Part shown: piece after piece, positions 51,970 to 61,457 of the stretch
Layout: the number at the start of each line of letters is the position of its first letter
Position numbering within the stretch: position 1 is the first letter of the stretch
From: Sphaerisporangium perillae
GTDB taxonomy: Bacteria; Actinomycetota; Actinomycetes; Streptosporangiales; Streptosporangiaceae
DNA length: 64,000 nucleotides
Reading direction: 5' to 3'
Assembly: GCF_023276435.1 (NCBI RefSeq)
Contig: NZ_JALLPO010000013.1
Location: forward strand, 124,001 to 188,000
Notes under the pieces: model-generated
The model's input: the letters and a program-made list of their open reading frames with translations, nothing else
What the model was told of the DNA's origin: nothing
Databases searched by the model: none
Position numbers and translations under genes: made by a program

Positions 51970-53043
51970 TCACTCGGCCACGGCGACGGCCGGCGCGAGG
52001 GCCGCAGTGCGCTCGGCGACCAGGACGGGCCGCTCGACGAGCCGGACGGTGGCACGGCCGCCGGGAGCGAGCAGTGCCGCGTCGTGCCCGGGCAGGTCGG
52101 CGAGGAGCTCCGTCCCGTCCTCCAGGCGCAGGAGCAGCCGTACGGACGCCCCCCGGAACGAGGAGGTGACGACGAGCGCCTCCCCCTCCTCGGCCGGGGT
52201 GACCAGCACGGTCTCCGGGCGGATGAGCACGTCGACGTCGGCGGTGCCGGGCGTGGGCCCGTGGACGGGCAGCCGCTGCCCGACGACCTCGACCTCCTGC
52301 CCGCTGAGCCGGCCGGGCAGGTGGTTCATCGCGCCGACGAACTCGGCCACGAACGGCGTCGCCGGACGGTCGTAGATCTCGGCGGGCGGCCCGGACTGCT
52401 CCAGCCGCCCGTCCTTGAGCACCGCGACGTGGTCGGCGATCGACAGCGCCTCCTCCTGGTCGTGGGTCACGAAGATCGTGGTGATGCCCAGCGACAGTTG
52501 CAGCCGCCGGATCTCCTCGCGCAGCGTGACCCTGACCTTCGCGTCCAGCGCCGAGAGCGGCTCGTCCAGCAGCAGTACGCGGGGTTCGAGGGCGAGCGCG
52601 CGGGCGAGCGCGACCCGCTGCTGCTGCCCGCCGGACAGCTGGTGGGGGTAGCGCTCACCGTGCGAGGGCAGGCCGACCAGCTCCAGCAGTTCGGCCGCGC
52701 GGGCGTGCCGCTTGGCCGCCGGCGCCTTGCGCACCCGCAGCCCGAACGCCACGTTGTCGCGGGCGTTCAGGTTGGGGAACAGGCTGTAGGACTGGAAGAC
52801 CATCCCGGCGTCGCGGCGGTTGGCCGGTACGCGGGTGATGTCCTCTCCGTCGAGCAGCACGGCCCCGGCGTCGGGGCTCTCGAACCCCGCGACGCAGCGC
52901 AGCGCCGTCGTCTTGCCGCAGCCGGAGGGGCCGAGCAGGGCGACCAGCTCGCCCGGTTCGATGGTCAGATCCAGCCCGTCGAGGGCGACGGTGGTGCCGA
53001 ACGCACGGCGAAGCCCTCGGAACTCCACCCGAGCCCCGTTCAC
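51970..53043 (-). CDS. ABC importer ATPase (PotA/FbpC/PhnT type)
   Basis: 357 residues. Walker A GPSGCGKTT, Q-loop FQSYSLF, signature LSGGQQQRVALARAL, Walker B VLLLDEPLSALD and switch VTHDQEEAL; C-terminal TOBE/OB fold (~235-350) with LIRPETVLV. It energises the two permeases upstream. Overlaps the permease gene by 4 bases. Confidence 0.93.
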   Translation of the reverse strand: MNGARVEFRGLRRAFGTTVALDGLDLTIEPGELVALLGPSGCGKTTALRCVAGFESPDAGAVLLDGEDITRVPANRRDAGMVFQSYSLFPNLNARDNVAFGLRVRKAPAAKRHARAAELLELVGLPSHGERYPHQLSGGQQQRVALARALALEPRVLLLDEPLSALDAKVRVTLREEIRRLQLSLGITTIFVTHDQEEALSIADHVAVLKDGRLEQSGPPAEIYDRPATPFVAEFVGAMNHLPGRLSGQEVEVVGQRLPVHGPTPGTADVDVLIRPETVLVTPAEEGEALVVTSSFRGASVRLLLRLEDGTELLADLPGHDAALLAPGGRATVRLVERPVLVAERTAALAPAVAVAE

Positions 53044-53912
53044 GAACCACTCCTTTGCCTGGTACCGGCGGTGGAAAGCACGAGCAGCAACAGCCAGGCG
53101 AACAGCAGGCTGAAGATAGAGACGGCGACCGAGAGGGGGGCGTTAGAGCCGGAGATCGTGACGATCCACACCGGGAACGGCTGGTAGCCGAGCAGCCGCG
53201 CGACCGTGTACTCCCCGAGCACCAGGGCCAGGGTGAGGAAGGACGCGCTCGCCAGCCCCGACCTCAGGTTGGGGATGATCACCCGGAGCATCACGTGCGG
53301 CCAGGAGGCCCCGCAGTTCCTGGCGGCCTCCACCAGGGTGCGGACGTCCATCGCGCCCAGCCCGGCGTCCAGCGCCCGGTAGACGAACGGCAGCGCCAGC
53401 ACGACGTAGGCGACCACCAGCACCACGGGGAACGCCGGGTCCTGGATGGCGATGATCGTCTGGTAGAAGGGCGTGGTCGCGAGGTAGTCGGGACCCCAGC
53501 GGAGCACCGTGCTGATCCCGGCCACGAAGGTGATCGGCGGCACGACCAGCGGAAGCGTGCACAGCACCTCCATCACCGGCCGCAGCCGGGGCGCGCTGAG
53601 CCGTACGGCCAGCATCGCCGGGAGGGTCAGGACCAGCACGGTGACGATCGTCGCGACGGCCAGCCCGAGCGAGAGCAGCAGGCTCTGGACGAACCCCTCG
53701 GCGGAGAAGATCTCCTGGTAGGCGTCGAGCGTGAAGCCCGCCGTCGGATCGTTGACCGTGAACACGAACGACGCCAGCAGCGGCGTGAGGAAGTACAGCG
53801 CGGCCACGGTCAGCACCACGCCGCGCCAGACGCGCACGCGGCGGGGACGGCCGGTCTGCGGGGCGGGCGCGCCGGTGACGTCGGGCAGCACCGTGGGGGT
53901 CAGCGCGGCCAT
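53040..53912 (-). CDS. ABC importer permease 2
   Basis: 290 residues with six helices and the EAA loop (LVEAARNCGASWPHVMLRVI) that contacts the ATPase. It belongs to the PotC/FbpB-like group of iron, polyamine and phosphonate importers. Confidence 0.9.
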   Translation of the reverse strand: MAALTPTVLPDVTGAPAPQTGRPRRVRVWRGVVLTVAALYFLTPLLASFVFTVNDPTAGFTLDAYQEIFSAEGFVQSLLLSLGLAVATIVTVLVLTLPAMLAVRLSAPRLRPVMEVLCTLPLVVPPITFVAGISTVLRWGPDYLATTPFYQTIIAIQDPAFPVVLVVAYVVLALPFVYRALDAGLGAMDVRTLVEAARNCGASWPHVMLRVIIPNLRSGLASASFLTLALVLGEYTVARLLGYQPFPVWIVTISGSNAPLSVAVSIFSLLFAWLLLLVLSTAGTRQRSGS

Positions 53913-53946
53913 CGGGCGCTCCCGGGCCTTGGAGGATGGGCGGAGG

Positions 53947-54840
53947 TCAGCGGAGCCATCGGGCGCTCCTGCGCTGGAGGGGCAGGTAGACGGCCATGAC
54001 CAGGCCGGCCACCACGATCATGTCGAAGCTGAGGGCCAGCGCCACGTTCTCGTGGCCGATCAGCACGTTCCCGGTGAGCGCGTCGGCGATCTGCAGGGTG
54101 ACCAGCGGGACGACGGTGCCGACCATGGCCGCCGCGGTCGCGTACGCCGCGAAGGCGCCGCCGAACAGCAGCACCACGCCGCCGAGCAGGCTCGGGGTGA
54201 GCACCGGGATGCCGACGTAGCGCCAGAACTGCCAGGCGCTCGCGCCGTTGTTCTGCGCCGCCTCCCGCCACTGCGGGCGCAGCCCGTCGAGGGCGGGCAC
54301 GATGACCAGCACCATCAGCGGGACCGAGAAGTAGAGGTACACAAGGGCCAGGCCCCAGAAGCTGTACAGGCTCCAGCCGTGGTCGCCGAGGCCCAGCCGG
54401 GTCGTCAGCACACCGGAGTTGCCGAGCGTGGCGATCCAGGCGAAGGCCAGCGGGACGCCGCCGAAGTTGGCGAGCACCCCCGAGGCGGTCAGCACGGCAT
54501 CGCGCAGCGCGCGGAACCGGGAGGTCACGACGGCCTGGGCGAGGAACGTGCCGAGGACGGCTCCCACCACCGCGACGAGCGCGGACAGCTTGACGCTGCT
54601 GAGCAGCGCCGTCAGGTAGGCGCCCCGCAGGGATTCGGTGAGGTTGGCCAGGCTCGGCGAGCCGTTCGAGGTGAACGCCCCGCCGAGCAGCGCGAGCGCG
54701 GGGATCCCGAAGGCGAGGCCCACGAACACCAGCAGCGGGAGCGCCCCGGTCCAGCCCTTGGAGCGGGCCCGGCTCCCGCCCGCGCGGACCGGGTTCCGCG
54801 CGGGAAGGCCGACGGGAGCCGTCGAGCGTGTGTCAGCCAT
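53947..54840 (-). CDS. ABC importer permease 1
   Basis: 297 residues, six helices, EAA loop QWREAAQNNGASAWQFWRYV. It pairs with permease 2 in the membrane. Starts at ATG 54840, 45 bases after the binding-protein gene ends. Confidence 0.9.
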   Translation of the reverse strand: MADTRSTAPVGLPARNPVRAGGSRARSKGWTGALPLLVFVGLAFGIPALALLGGAFTSNGSPSLANLTESLRGAYLTALLSSVKLSALVAVVGAVLGTFLAQAVVTSRFRALRDAVLTASGVLANFGGVPLAFAWIATLGNSGVLTTRLGLGDHGWSLYSFWGLALVYLYFSVPLMVLVIVPALDGLRPQWREAAQNNGASAWQFWRYVGIPVLTPSLLGGVVLLFGGAFAAYATAAAMVGTVVPLVTLQIADALTGNVLIGHENVALALSFDMIVVAGLVMAVYLPLQRRSARWLR

Positions 54841-54885
54841 GTGCGCGAACCGATCGGGAGGCGGTCGCGGTGGCCGGGCCGCCGG

Positions 54886-56049
54886 TCATCCGGAGACCGC
54901 GGCGCCCCAGCCGGTGGCCAGGACCTCTTTGGCCTTGTTGACCTGGGCGTCGGTGGCGAACTCCGGCGTGCCGTCGACCTTGGGCAGCTTCTCGACCAGC
55001 GCCGCGTCGGCGGTGCCGTCGGTCTGCATGGCGGGCAGCAGCACGGCGCGGGCGTACCCCTTCAGGAAGAGGTTCTGGCCCTCGGGGCTGTAGAGGAACT
55101 CCTGCCACAGCCGCGCGGCGGCCGGGTGGGGGGCGTCCTTGTTGATCGCCTGGGCGTAGTACTGCGCGTACTTGCCGTCCGTGGGGACCGCGACCTTCCA
55201 GTCGACGCCCTTGCTCGCGAACTCGTCGGTGTACCCGGCGTTGAGGTAGTCCCAGTCGATGCTGATCGGGGTCTCGCCGTTCTGGACGGTCGCGGGGGTG
55301 GACTCGACGGGGTTGAAGTTGCCGGCGGCCTTGAGCTTTTTGAAGAACTCCAGGCCCGGCTGGATGTCGTCGAAGGAGCCGCCGTTGGCCACGGACGCGG
55401 CGAACACGCCGGCGAACGCGGAGCCCGACTTGGTCGGGTTGCCGTTCAGCGCGACCTTGCCCTTGTACTCGGGCTTGAGCAGCTCGGCGTAGGTCGTCGG
55501 GCAGGTCTTCACGCGCTTGGCGTCGCAGCCGATGGAGACGTAGCCGCCGTAGTCGTTGTACCAGGTGCCGTTCGCGTCCTTCTGGCCCTCGGGGATCTTG
55601 TCCCAGGTCTGGACCTTGTACGGGGCGAACAGGCCTTCCTGCGCGCCGCTGAGCGCGAAGGCGAGGCCGAGGTCGAGCACGTCGGGAGCGCGGTCCTGGC
55701 CCTTGCGGGTCTTGACGGCGTTGATCTCGTCAGAGCTGGAGCCGTCGGGGTTCTCGCTGTTGATCTTGATGCTGTACTTGTCGGTGAACGCCTTGATGAT
55801 CTCGCCGTAGTTGGCCCAGTTGGGAGGAAGGGCGATGACGTTGAGCTGGCCTTCCTTCTTGGCCGCCTCGACGAGCTTGTCCAGTCCGCCGAGGTCCGCG
55901 GCGGAGGCCGCGGTCGCGGCGGCGGCTCCGCCGGAGGCGCCCCCGCTCTGGGAGGCGGTCGTCGGCGCGGCGCCGCAGGCTGCGCCGAGGGAAGTCGCAA
56001 CGGTCAGGGCGGCCGCGAAGCCGATGATCCGCGTTCTGGGTGAATGCAC
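54886..56049 (-). CDS. Extracellular solute-binding lipoprotein
   Basis: 387 residues from GTG 56049, placing a signal peptide directly at the start (HSPRTRIIGFAAALTVATSL) with lipobox LGAAC, then an Ala/Gly/Ser linker. Family 1 binding-protein features: KEGQLNVIALPPNWANYGEI, DRAPDVLDLGLAFA, YKGKVALNGNP and ARLWQEFLYSPEGQNLFLKG. It is most like binding proteins for Fe3+, 2-aminoethylphosphonate or polyamines; the ligand cannot be decided from sequence. First gene of the four-gene importer operon. Confidence 0.88.
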   Translation of the reverse strand: MHSPRTRIIGFAAALTVATSLGAACGAAPTTASQSGGASGGAAAATAASAADLGGLDKLVEAAKKEGQLNVIALPPNWANYGEIIKAFTDKYSIKINSENPDGSSSDEINAVKTRKGQDRAPDVLDLGLAFALSGAQEGLFAPYKVQTWDKIPEGQKDANGTWYNDYGGYVSIGCDAKRVKTCPTTYAELLKPEYKGKVALNGNPTKSGSAFAGVFAASVANGGSFDDIQPGLEFFKKLKAAGNFNPVESTPATVQNGETPISIDWDYLNAGYTDEFASKGVDWKVAVPTDGKYAQYYAQAINKDAPHPAAARLWQEFLYSPEGQNLFLKGYARAVLLPAMQTDGTADAALVEKLPKVDGTPEFATDAQVNKAKEVLATGWGAAVSG

Positions 56050-56282
56050 GCTTTGTCCCACTTTCGGAGGTGTGGGATGACGATAGAGGCGCCGGGACAA
56101 CATAATGCATCTACTTCGCTGCGTTCAGGTGTCGTTGTGTGAACAAACGGTGACCTGCGCGTTCACTCTCGCCCGGGACGCCGCCCGGCCAGGCGTCCGG
56201 CCCAGGTCTTCTGCCGTTTCCAGGACGATCGGCCGATCCGTAGCGGCACGCGTGGGCTGCGGTGATTTGCTCTCTGGGCGCT

Positions 56283-56298
56283 GAGAACATATGTTCGA
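56283..56298. promoter_or_regulatory. LexA-like SOS box upstream of dnaE2
   Basis: GAGAACATATGTTCGA: a 12-bp palindrome GAACATATGTTC that matches the actinobacterial LexA consensus TCGAAC-N4-GTTCGA at all but two left-hand positions. It lies 66 bases before the start of the DUF6504 gene. The rest of the 314-base gap to the divergent lipoprotein gene (56050-56363) holds no gene; an AT-richer patch near 56,100 may be the importer promoter. Confidence 0.8.
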
Positions 56299-56363
56299 AG
56301 GTAGCACCGCCCGCCTTCCCCCGGGTGCTCACCAGTTCCTAAGGCCCAGGGAGAAGAAGCGCC

Positions 56364-56630
56364 TTGAGCAGAATCTATGGGGATCCCATCGAGGTGTGGA
56401 CGCGAGACGGCGAGCCTGCCCGTTTCGTCTGGCGCGACCGTCTCTACGTGGTCCACCGGGTCCTCGACCACTGGGTGACCTCCCGCGAGTGGTGGAAGAT
56501 CTCCGAGAACGATCCGGGTGAGCGCCGGTTCTGGCGGGTCGAGGCGAGCCCCGGCACCCAGGTCGGCACCTACGAGCTGCGGTTCGACACCGCCGGCGGC
56601 GGCTGGTTGATGCTCAGGGCGTGGGACTGA
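56364..56630 (+). CDS. DUF6504-family protein, dnaE2 partner
   Basis: 88 residues starting with TTG 56364 behind GGGAGAAGAAG. It has many aromatic residues: GDPIEVWTRDGEPARFVWRD, VVHRVLDHWVTSREWW, and FWRVEASPGTQVGTYELRFD. This small family sits next to dnaE2 or imuB in actinomycetes. Its stop overlaps the dnaE2 ATG by one base, so it is co-translated. Role in translesion synthesis unproven. Confidence 0.8.
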   Translation: MSRIYGDPIEVWTRDGEPARFVWRDRLYVVHRVLDHWVTSREWWKISENDPGERRFWRVEASPGTQVGTYELRFDTAGGGWLMLRAWD

Positions 56631-59600
56631 TGTTCCCCCACCTCCACGTCGCCTCCGCCTACTCCCTGCGGTACGGCACGGCGTTCCCCAAGGAGCTGGT
56701 CGCGCGTGCCGCCGAGCACGGGATGGACATCCTCGCGCTGACCGACCGCGACGGGATGTACGGCGCGGTCAAGCACGTCCAGGCCTGCTTCGACGCCGGG
56801 ATCAAGCCCGTCGTGGGCGTCGACCTGGTGTTGCAGGGGCCGGCGGGGCAGGCCGGCGACGGCGAGGAGCGCGTCACCGTGCTGGCGCGGGCCGGCGGGT
56901 GGGCCCACCTGTGCCGCCTCACCACCGACGCCCACCACGCGGGACGGCGAGGCGAGCCCCGGGTGACCCGCGAGCTGGTCGCCCGGCACGCGGACGGGCT
57001 GCTGGTCATGCTGGGCCCGCGCTCCGACGTCGGGCGGGCGGTGGCCGCGCGCCGCGACGAGCACGCCCGCGCGCTGCTGGACGCCTGGCGGTCGGCGGTT
57101 CCCGATCTGGTGGTCGAGGTCGCCGACCAGTACGGGCACCACGAGGCGAGCACCGCCCTGCGCATGCTCGCCCTGGCCGAGTCGATGCGCGTGCCCGCCG
57201 TGCTGACCAACGCCGTGCGCCACCTCGACCCGGGGGACTACCGGGTCGGGGACGTGCTCGACGCCGCGCGCAAGCTCGTGCCGCTCCACACCCGGCACCT
57301 GGAGCACTCCGCCTCGCACGCCTACCTCAAGAGCGGCAAGGAGATGGGCCAGGTCGCGGCGCGCGTCTGCGGCGGCGACCACGATCGGGCGCGCCGGCTG
57401 CTCGCCCGCACCCGGGAGGTCGCCGAGCGCTGCGTGCTCGACCCCCTGGACATCCTCGCGCTGCGCAACGAACCCGAACGGGTCCACCTGCCCGAGGTCG
57501 GCGGGGATCCCGTTCCCCTGCTGCGTCACCGGTGCGAGGACGGGCTCGCCGCTCGCGGGCTGGAACGATCCAGTCACGCGCGGGAGCGGCTGGAGACGGA
57601 GCTGCGCGTCATCGAGCGGAAACAGCTGTCCGGATATTTCATCGTCGTCTCTGGCATAACCGACATGATCCGCGGGATGGGGGTCCGCTGCGCGATCAGG
57701 GGATCCGGCGCGGGCAGCCTGGTCAACTACCTCATCCGCATCGGAGAGGTGAACCCGCTCGACCACGGCCTCCTCATGGAACGCTTCCTGTCCGAAGGCC
57801 GCAAAGGGCTCCCCGACATCGACGTGGACGTGGAGTCGGCGCGGCGGCTCGACTGCTACCAGGCCATCCTCGACCGGTACGGCGAGAACCGGGTGGCCTG
57901 CGTCTCCATGATGGAGACCTACCGGGCGCGCAGCGCCATCCGCGACGTCGGGGCGGCCATGGGGCTGCCGCCGCACGAGACCGACGTCATCGCCAAGGCG
58001 TTCCCGCACATCAGGGCCCGCCAGATCCGCGCCGCCCTGTCCGACCTGCCCGAACTGCGGGGCAGCGGCCTGGACGACCGGGCGCTGGAGACGATGTTCC
58101 GGCTCGCGGAAAGGCTCGACGGGCTTCCCCGCCACATCGCCCTGCATCCTTGCGGCGTGCTCGTCGGCAACTCAGGGCTGCGCGACCGCACCCCCGTCGA
58201 GCGCAGCCTGCTGGACTTCCCGATGAGCCAGTTCGACAAGGAGGACGTCGAGGAGGCCGGGCTGCTCAAACTCGACGTGCTCGGCGTGCGGATGCAGTCG
58301 GCCATGGCGTACGCGCTGAGCGAGATCAAGCGGGTGGACGGCGCGGACATCGACCTCGACCGGGGCGTCCCGAAGGACGACCGGGCGACCTACGACATGA
58401 TCTGCACCGGCCGCACGCTCGGCTGCTTCCAGATCGAGTCGCCCGGGCAGCGCGAGCTGGTGACCAAGCTCGAACCACGCGAAATGCACGACCTGATCGT
58501 CGACATCTCGCTGTTCCGTCCCGGTCCGGTCAACTCCGACATGGTCACCCCGTACCTGGAGGCCAGGCACGGCTGGCGCGCGCCGTACTACCCCCACCCG
58601 AAGCTCCGGGCGGCGTTGCAGGAGACCCACGGCGTCGTCGTCTTCCACGAGCAGGTCCTGAAGATCGTCGACGTCATGACCGGCTGCGGCCTGTCGGAGG
58701 CCGAGAAGGTCCGCCGCGGGCTCGGCACCCCCGAGGGGCGAGAGCGGATCCGGGCGTGGTGGGAGGCCGAGGTGCTCCCCGAGTTCGACCGGGAGACGAC
58801 CGACCGGGCGTGGCAGGTCCTCGACGCGTTCGGCTCGTTCGGGTTCTGCAAGGCCCACGCGGCGGCGTTCGCGCTGCCCACCTACCAGTCGGCCTGGCTG
58901 AAACGGCACCACGCGGCCGCGTTCTTCGCCGGCGTGCTCACACACGATCCCGGCATGTACCCAGGAAGGGTGATCCTCGACGAGGCCCGCCAGTGCGGGG
59001 TGAGCGTCCTGCCGCTCGACATCAACCATTCCGGCAGAGACTGGCTCGTCGAACGCCTCCCCGCACCACCTCCCGACCACGAAACCCTGAAAGCCGCAAA
59101 GGGTCCGGAGGGCTCGAAGGGTCCGGAGGGCTCGGGAGCCTCGGAGGCTCCGGGGGTCTCGGAAGGCCGGGGTGCTCTCTCGGAGGGGTACGGGCTGCGG
59201 GTGCCGTTCTCGTCGGTCAAGGGCATCAGCGAGGCCGAGGTCGAACGCATGGTCGCGGGCCGGCCGTACACCTCGCTGGCCGACTTCTGGGAACGCGCCC
59301 GGCCGTCGAGGCCGGTCGCCGAGCGCATCGTGCAGGTCGGCGGCCTCGACACGCTCTACGGGCTGCATCCCGGCGGCCCGCGCTGGCGTCCGGGAGAGCT
59401 GACCAGGCGCGACCTGCTCGCCCAGGTCGGCGCCCTGGACCGGGCGTCCGCCAGCGGCGTGACGGCGAGAAGGAAGGGGCGCGCCGGCTCCCGCGCACGC
59501 CCCGGCGCCTCCGCCCCCGGCCTCCGGTCCACCTCTACTTCCGGCCCCACCCCCGGCTCCGGCTCGGGCTCCGGCGGTTCCGCTTCTGGAGGTTCCGGTT

Positions 59601-60529
59601 CGAGTCCCGGTTCCGATTCGGGTCCCGGTCCGGGTTCCGGTTCCGGGGGAGGCGAGGCGGCGGGCATGGGCGGACCGGCTCCGGCCGTGCAGATCCCCAT
59701 GGCGTTCACCGAGCGCATCGAACCCGGCGAGCTGCCGGAGATGACCGAGGCGGAGGCCGTGGAGGCGGAGCTGGAGATCCTCGGCATGGACGTCAGCCGG
59801 CACGTGATCGGCTTCTACGGCGAGCTGCTCGACGCGATCGGCGTCGTCAGGTCCAGGGAGCTGCTCACGATGCGGAACGGCGCCGAGATCCTGGTCGCCG
59901 GAGTGAAGGTCGCCACGCAGACCCCGGCGATCCGCTCCGGGCAGCGCATCATCTTCACCACGCTGGACGACTCGACCGGCCCGATCGACCTGACCTTCTT
60001 CGAGTCGGTCCAGGGACGCTGCGCCGCCACGGTCTTCGGGTCCTGGCTGCTGGTCGCCAGGGGCGTCGTACGGCGGGTCGGCGCGCGGGCGGTGTCGCTG
60101 CGCGCCGTGGACTGCTGGAACCTCGTCGAGCTGGACCAGGTGTGGCGCACCGAGGGCCTGCGGGAGGTGTGGGCCATGCTCGGCATCACCCGCGAGGGAG
60201 CCGGAGCCTCCGGTGAGCCGGGCCTCACCCGCGAGGGAGCGGCAGCAGGCGGGCCGGGCGTCTCCCGGGAGGAGTCCGGAGGCGTCGGGGGGCGCCGCAT
60301 CGAGTACGGCAACGGCTACCGCCTCTCCCCGTACGCCGACATCGGGCCCGCGCCCGGTGTGACCACCCCGCCCCGCAAGCTCTGGCACGCCAGCCCGGGC
60401 AGCTCCGGACCTGCTCCGGGGCTCACTCCCCGGTCGGATAGGTGTGCCGGGGAAGCGACCGCAGCGCGGGCAGCAGCTTCAGCGAAGGCGCGATCGGGGA
60501 AGGACGGGCGCTCAGCCTCGCCTGGGTGA
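56630..60529 (+). CDS. dnaE2: Error-prone DNA polymerase DnaE2 (ImuC)
   Basis: 1299 residues from ATG 56630. PHP domain (HLHVASAYSLRYG, ALTDRDGMYGAV), polymerase core with catalytic PDIDVD (in GLPDIDVDVESARRLDCY), RGSGAGSLVNYLIRIGEVNP, FQIESPGQRELVTKLEP, and SFGFCKAHAAAFALPTYQSAW, then HhH and OB-fold regions (AGVKVATQTPAIRSGQRIIF). Longer than usual because of low-complexity inserts: GPEGS repeats at ~825-850, a Gly/Ser/Pro tract at ~960-1015, and an REG-rich part near the C-terminus. Behind a LexA-like box. imuA and imuB are not next to it. The end overlaps the convergent DUF4328 gene by 107 bases. Confidence 0.92.
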   Translation: MFPHLHVASAYSLRYGTAFPKELVARAAEHGMDILALTDRDGMYGAVKHVQACFDAGIKPVVGVDLVLQGPAGQAGDGEERVTVLARAGGWAHLCRLTTDAHHAGRRGEPRVTRELVARHADGLLVMLGPRSDVGRAVAARRDEHARALLDAWRSAVPDLVVEVADQYGHHEASTALRMLALAESMRVPAVLTNAVRHLDPGDYRVGDVLDAARKLVPLHTRHLEHSASHAYLKSGKEMGQVAARVCGGDHDRARRLLARTREVAERCVLDPLDILALRNEPERVHLPEVGGDPVPLLRHRCEDGLAARGLERSSHARERLETELRVIERKQLSGYFIVVSGITDMIRGMGVRCAIRGSGAGSLVNYLIRIGEVNPLDHGLLMERFLSEGRKGLPDIDVDVESARRLDCYQAILDRYGENRVACVSMMETYRARSAIRDVGAAMGLPPHETDVIAKAFPHIRARQIRAALSDLPELRGSGLDDRALETMFRLAERLDGLPRHIALHPCGVLVGNSGLRDRTPVERSLLDFPMSQFDKEDVEEAGLLKLDVLGVRMQSAMAYALSEIKRVDGADIDLDRGVPKDDRATYDMICTGRTLGCFQIESPGQRELVTKLEPREMHDLIVDISLFRPGPVNSDMVTPYLEARHGWRAPYYPHPKLRAALQETHGVVVFHEQVLKIVDVMTGCGLSEAEKVRRGLGTPEGRERIRAWWEAEVLPEFDRETTDRAWQVLDAFGSFGFCKAHAAAFALPTYQSAWLKRHHAAAFFAGVLTHDPGMYPGRVILDEARQCGVSVLPLDINHSGRDWLVERLPAPPPDHETLKAAKGPEGSKGPEGSGASEAPGVSEGRGALSEGYGLRVPFSSVKGISEAEVERMVAGRPYTSLADFWERARPSRPVAERIVQVGGLDTLYGLHPGGPRWRPGELTRRDLLAQVGALDRASASGVTARRKGRAGSRARPGASAPGLRSTSTSGPTPGSGSGSGGSASGGSGSSPGSDSGPGPGSGSGGGEAAGMGGPAPAVQIPMAFTERIEPGELPEMTEAEAVEAELEILGMDVSRHVIGFYGELLDAIGVVRSRELLTMRNGAEILVAGVKVATQTPAIRSGQRIIFTTLDDSTGPIDLTFFESVQGRCAATVFGSWLLVARGVVRRVGARAVSLRAVDCWNLVELDQVWRTEGLREVWAMLGITREGAGASGEPGLTREGAAAGGPGVSREESGGVGGRRIEYGNGYRLSPYADIGPAPGVTTPPRKLWHASPGSSGPAPGLTPRSDRCAGEATAARAAASAKARSGKDGRSASPG

Positions 60530-61100
60530 CCTCCCTGACGGTCGCCGCGCACAGCAGGGCGGCCAGCACCGCCACCGCGAGCTCGGAAGGGCCGAGCCCG
60601 GTCAGATCCTTGCCCTGAGGCGAGTGGGTGACCGGCAGCCGCGCCAGGATGAGGAAGACCATGGCCAGCCAGCTCGCCCACCATCCGGCGAGCAGCACGA
60701 GCCAGAACCGGCGGCGGCCCTCCCGCAGCCCCGCGTCCTCCCTGAGGGCGTGGACGAGCAGCGCCGGCGCCGCGAGGTTGAGCACGGGCACGAACCACGC
60801 GATGGCGATCATGCGCGGGGTCGCACCGGCTTGGCGGAGCCAGGCGAAGTAGGAGCAGCCGGCGGCGATCGTCGCCGAGACCACCAGGAGGATCAGCACG
60901 GCGAACCACGTCACCGCGCCGACGACGGCCTCGGCCCCGGGCGCGTGCGGATCGTTCCCGAGCATCGCCACCTGCTGCGCGAGCAGCTTGCCCCGTGCTT
61001 CCTCGAAGACGACCAGGCAGGTCAGGGTGGCGATCTGTGCGGCGAGCGCCAGGTAGACGCCGATCGCCGACCTGCTCACTGCGGATCGGGCATAGCGCAT
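60423..61100 (-). CDS. DUF4328-like integral membrane protein
   Basis: 225 residues with about five helices: GVYLALAAQIATLTCLVVF, VTWFAVLILLVVSATIAAGC, MIAIAWFVPVLNLAAPALLV, FWLVLLAGWWASWLAMVFLI and ELAVAVLAALLCAATV. The WFVPVLNLxxP pattern is typical of DUF4328. It converges with dnaE2 and overlaps its last 107 bases, unusual for actinomycetes but possible because both ends are low-complexity. Confidence 0.75.
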   Translation of the reverse strand: MRYARSAVSRSAIGVYLALAAQIATLTCLVVFEEARGKLLAQQVAMLGNDPHAPGAEAVVGAVTWFAVLILLVVSATIAAGCSYFAWLRQAGATPRMIAIAWFVPVLNLAAPALLVHALREDAGLREGRRRFWLVLLAGWWASWLAMVFLILARLPVTHSPQGKDLTGLGPSELAVAVLAALLCAATVREVTQARLSARPSPIAPSLKLLPALRSLPRHTYPTGE

Positions 61101-61401
61101 GAGTGTCTCCCCCCGGCATGCGCTGGTAAGTCGTGTATGCCTGCGACGTAGCGCGACGCCTGACTCACTCCTATCCAGCGCACCTCTCCGCTAATCGGCG
61201 GAGGCGATGGAGAAGATCCTGGATCTACACGAGATGATCTAGGGTTGGCCTCCGCCCGGGATACGCAGTGAAAAGGGCACATCCGACTTGATCAATACAT
61301 GCCCGTCGCGGCCGCGTTTCTGGCTACCGTGGCATCGAATTCATGACCCTTCTGGACCATGTCGGGACCACATTCCGACCATCGCCGCCCTGACTTTCGT
61401 C
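61101..61401. other. Intergenic region with lower GC
   Basis: About 300 bases between the divergent DUF4328 and ABM genes. It is less GC-rich than its surroundings (around 61,200-61,350), as expected for promoters, and has no frame with family-like sequence. Confidence 0.4.
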
Positions 61402-61431
61402 CAGACCGTCGACCGGTCTGCCCTCAGACCG
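61402..61431. promoter_or_regulatory. Operator-like palindrome plus half site
   Basis: CAGACCG-TCGAC-CGGTCTG (61402-61420, perfect 7-bp arms), followed by a third CAGACCG at 61425-61431, 27 bases before the ABM gene. The form suits a TetR- or MarR-type repressor, but no such gene is adjacent. Confidence 0.55.
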
Positions 61432-61457
61432 TCGGCTCACCAACGAATGAGGGTGCG

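Noticed and set aside
58172-60388. 738-residue open frame antisense to dnaE2
   Set aside because: Composition artefact; the plus strand has all DnaE2 motifs.
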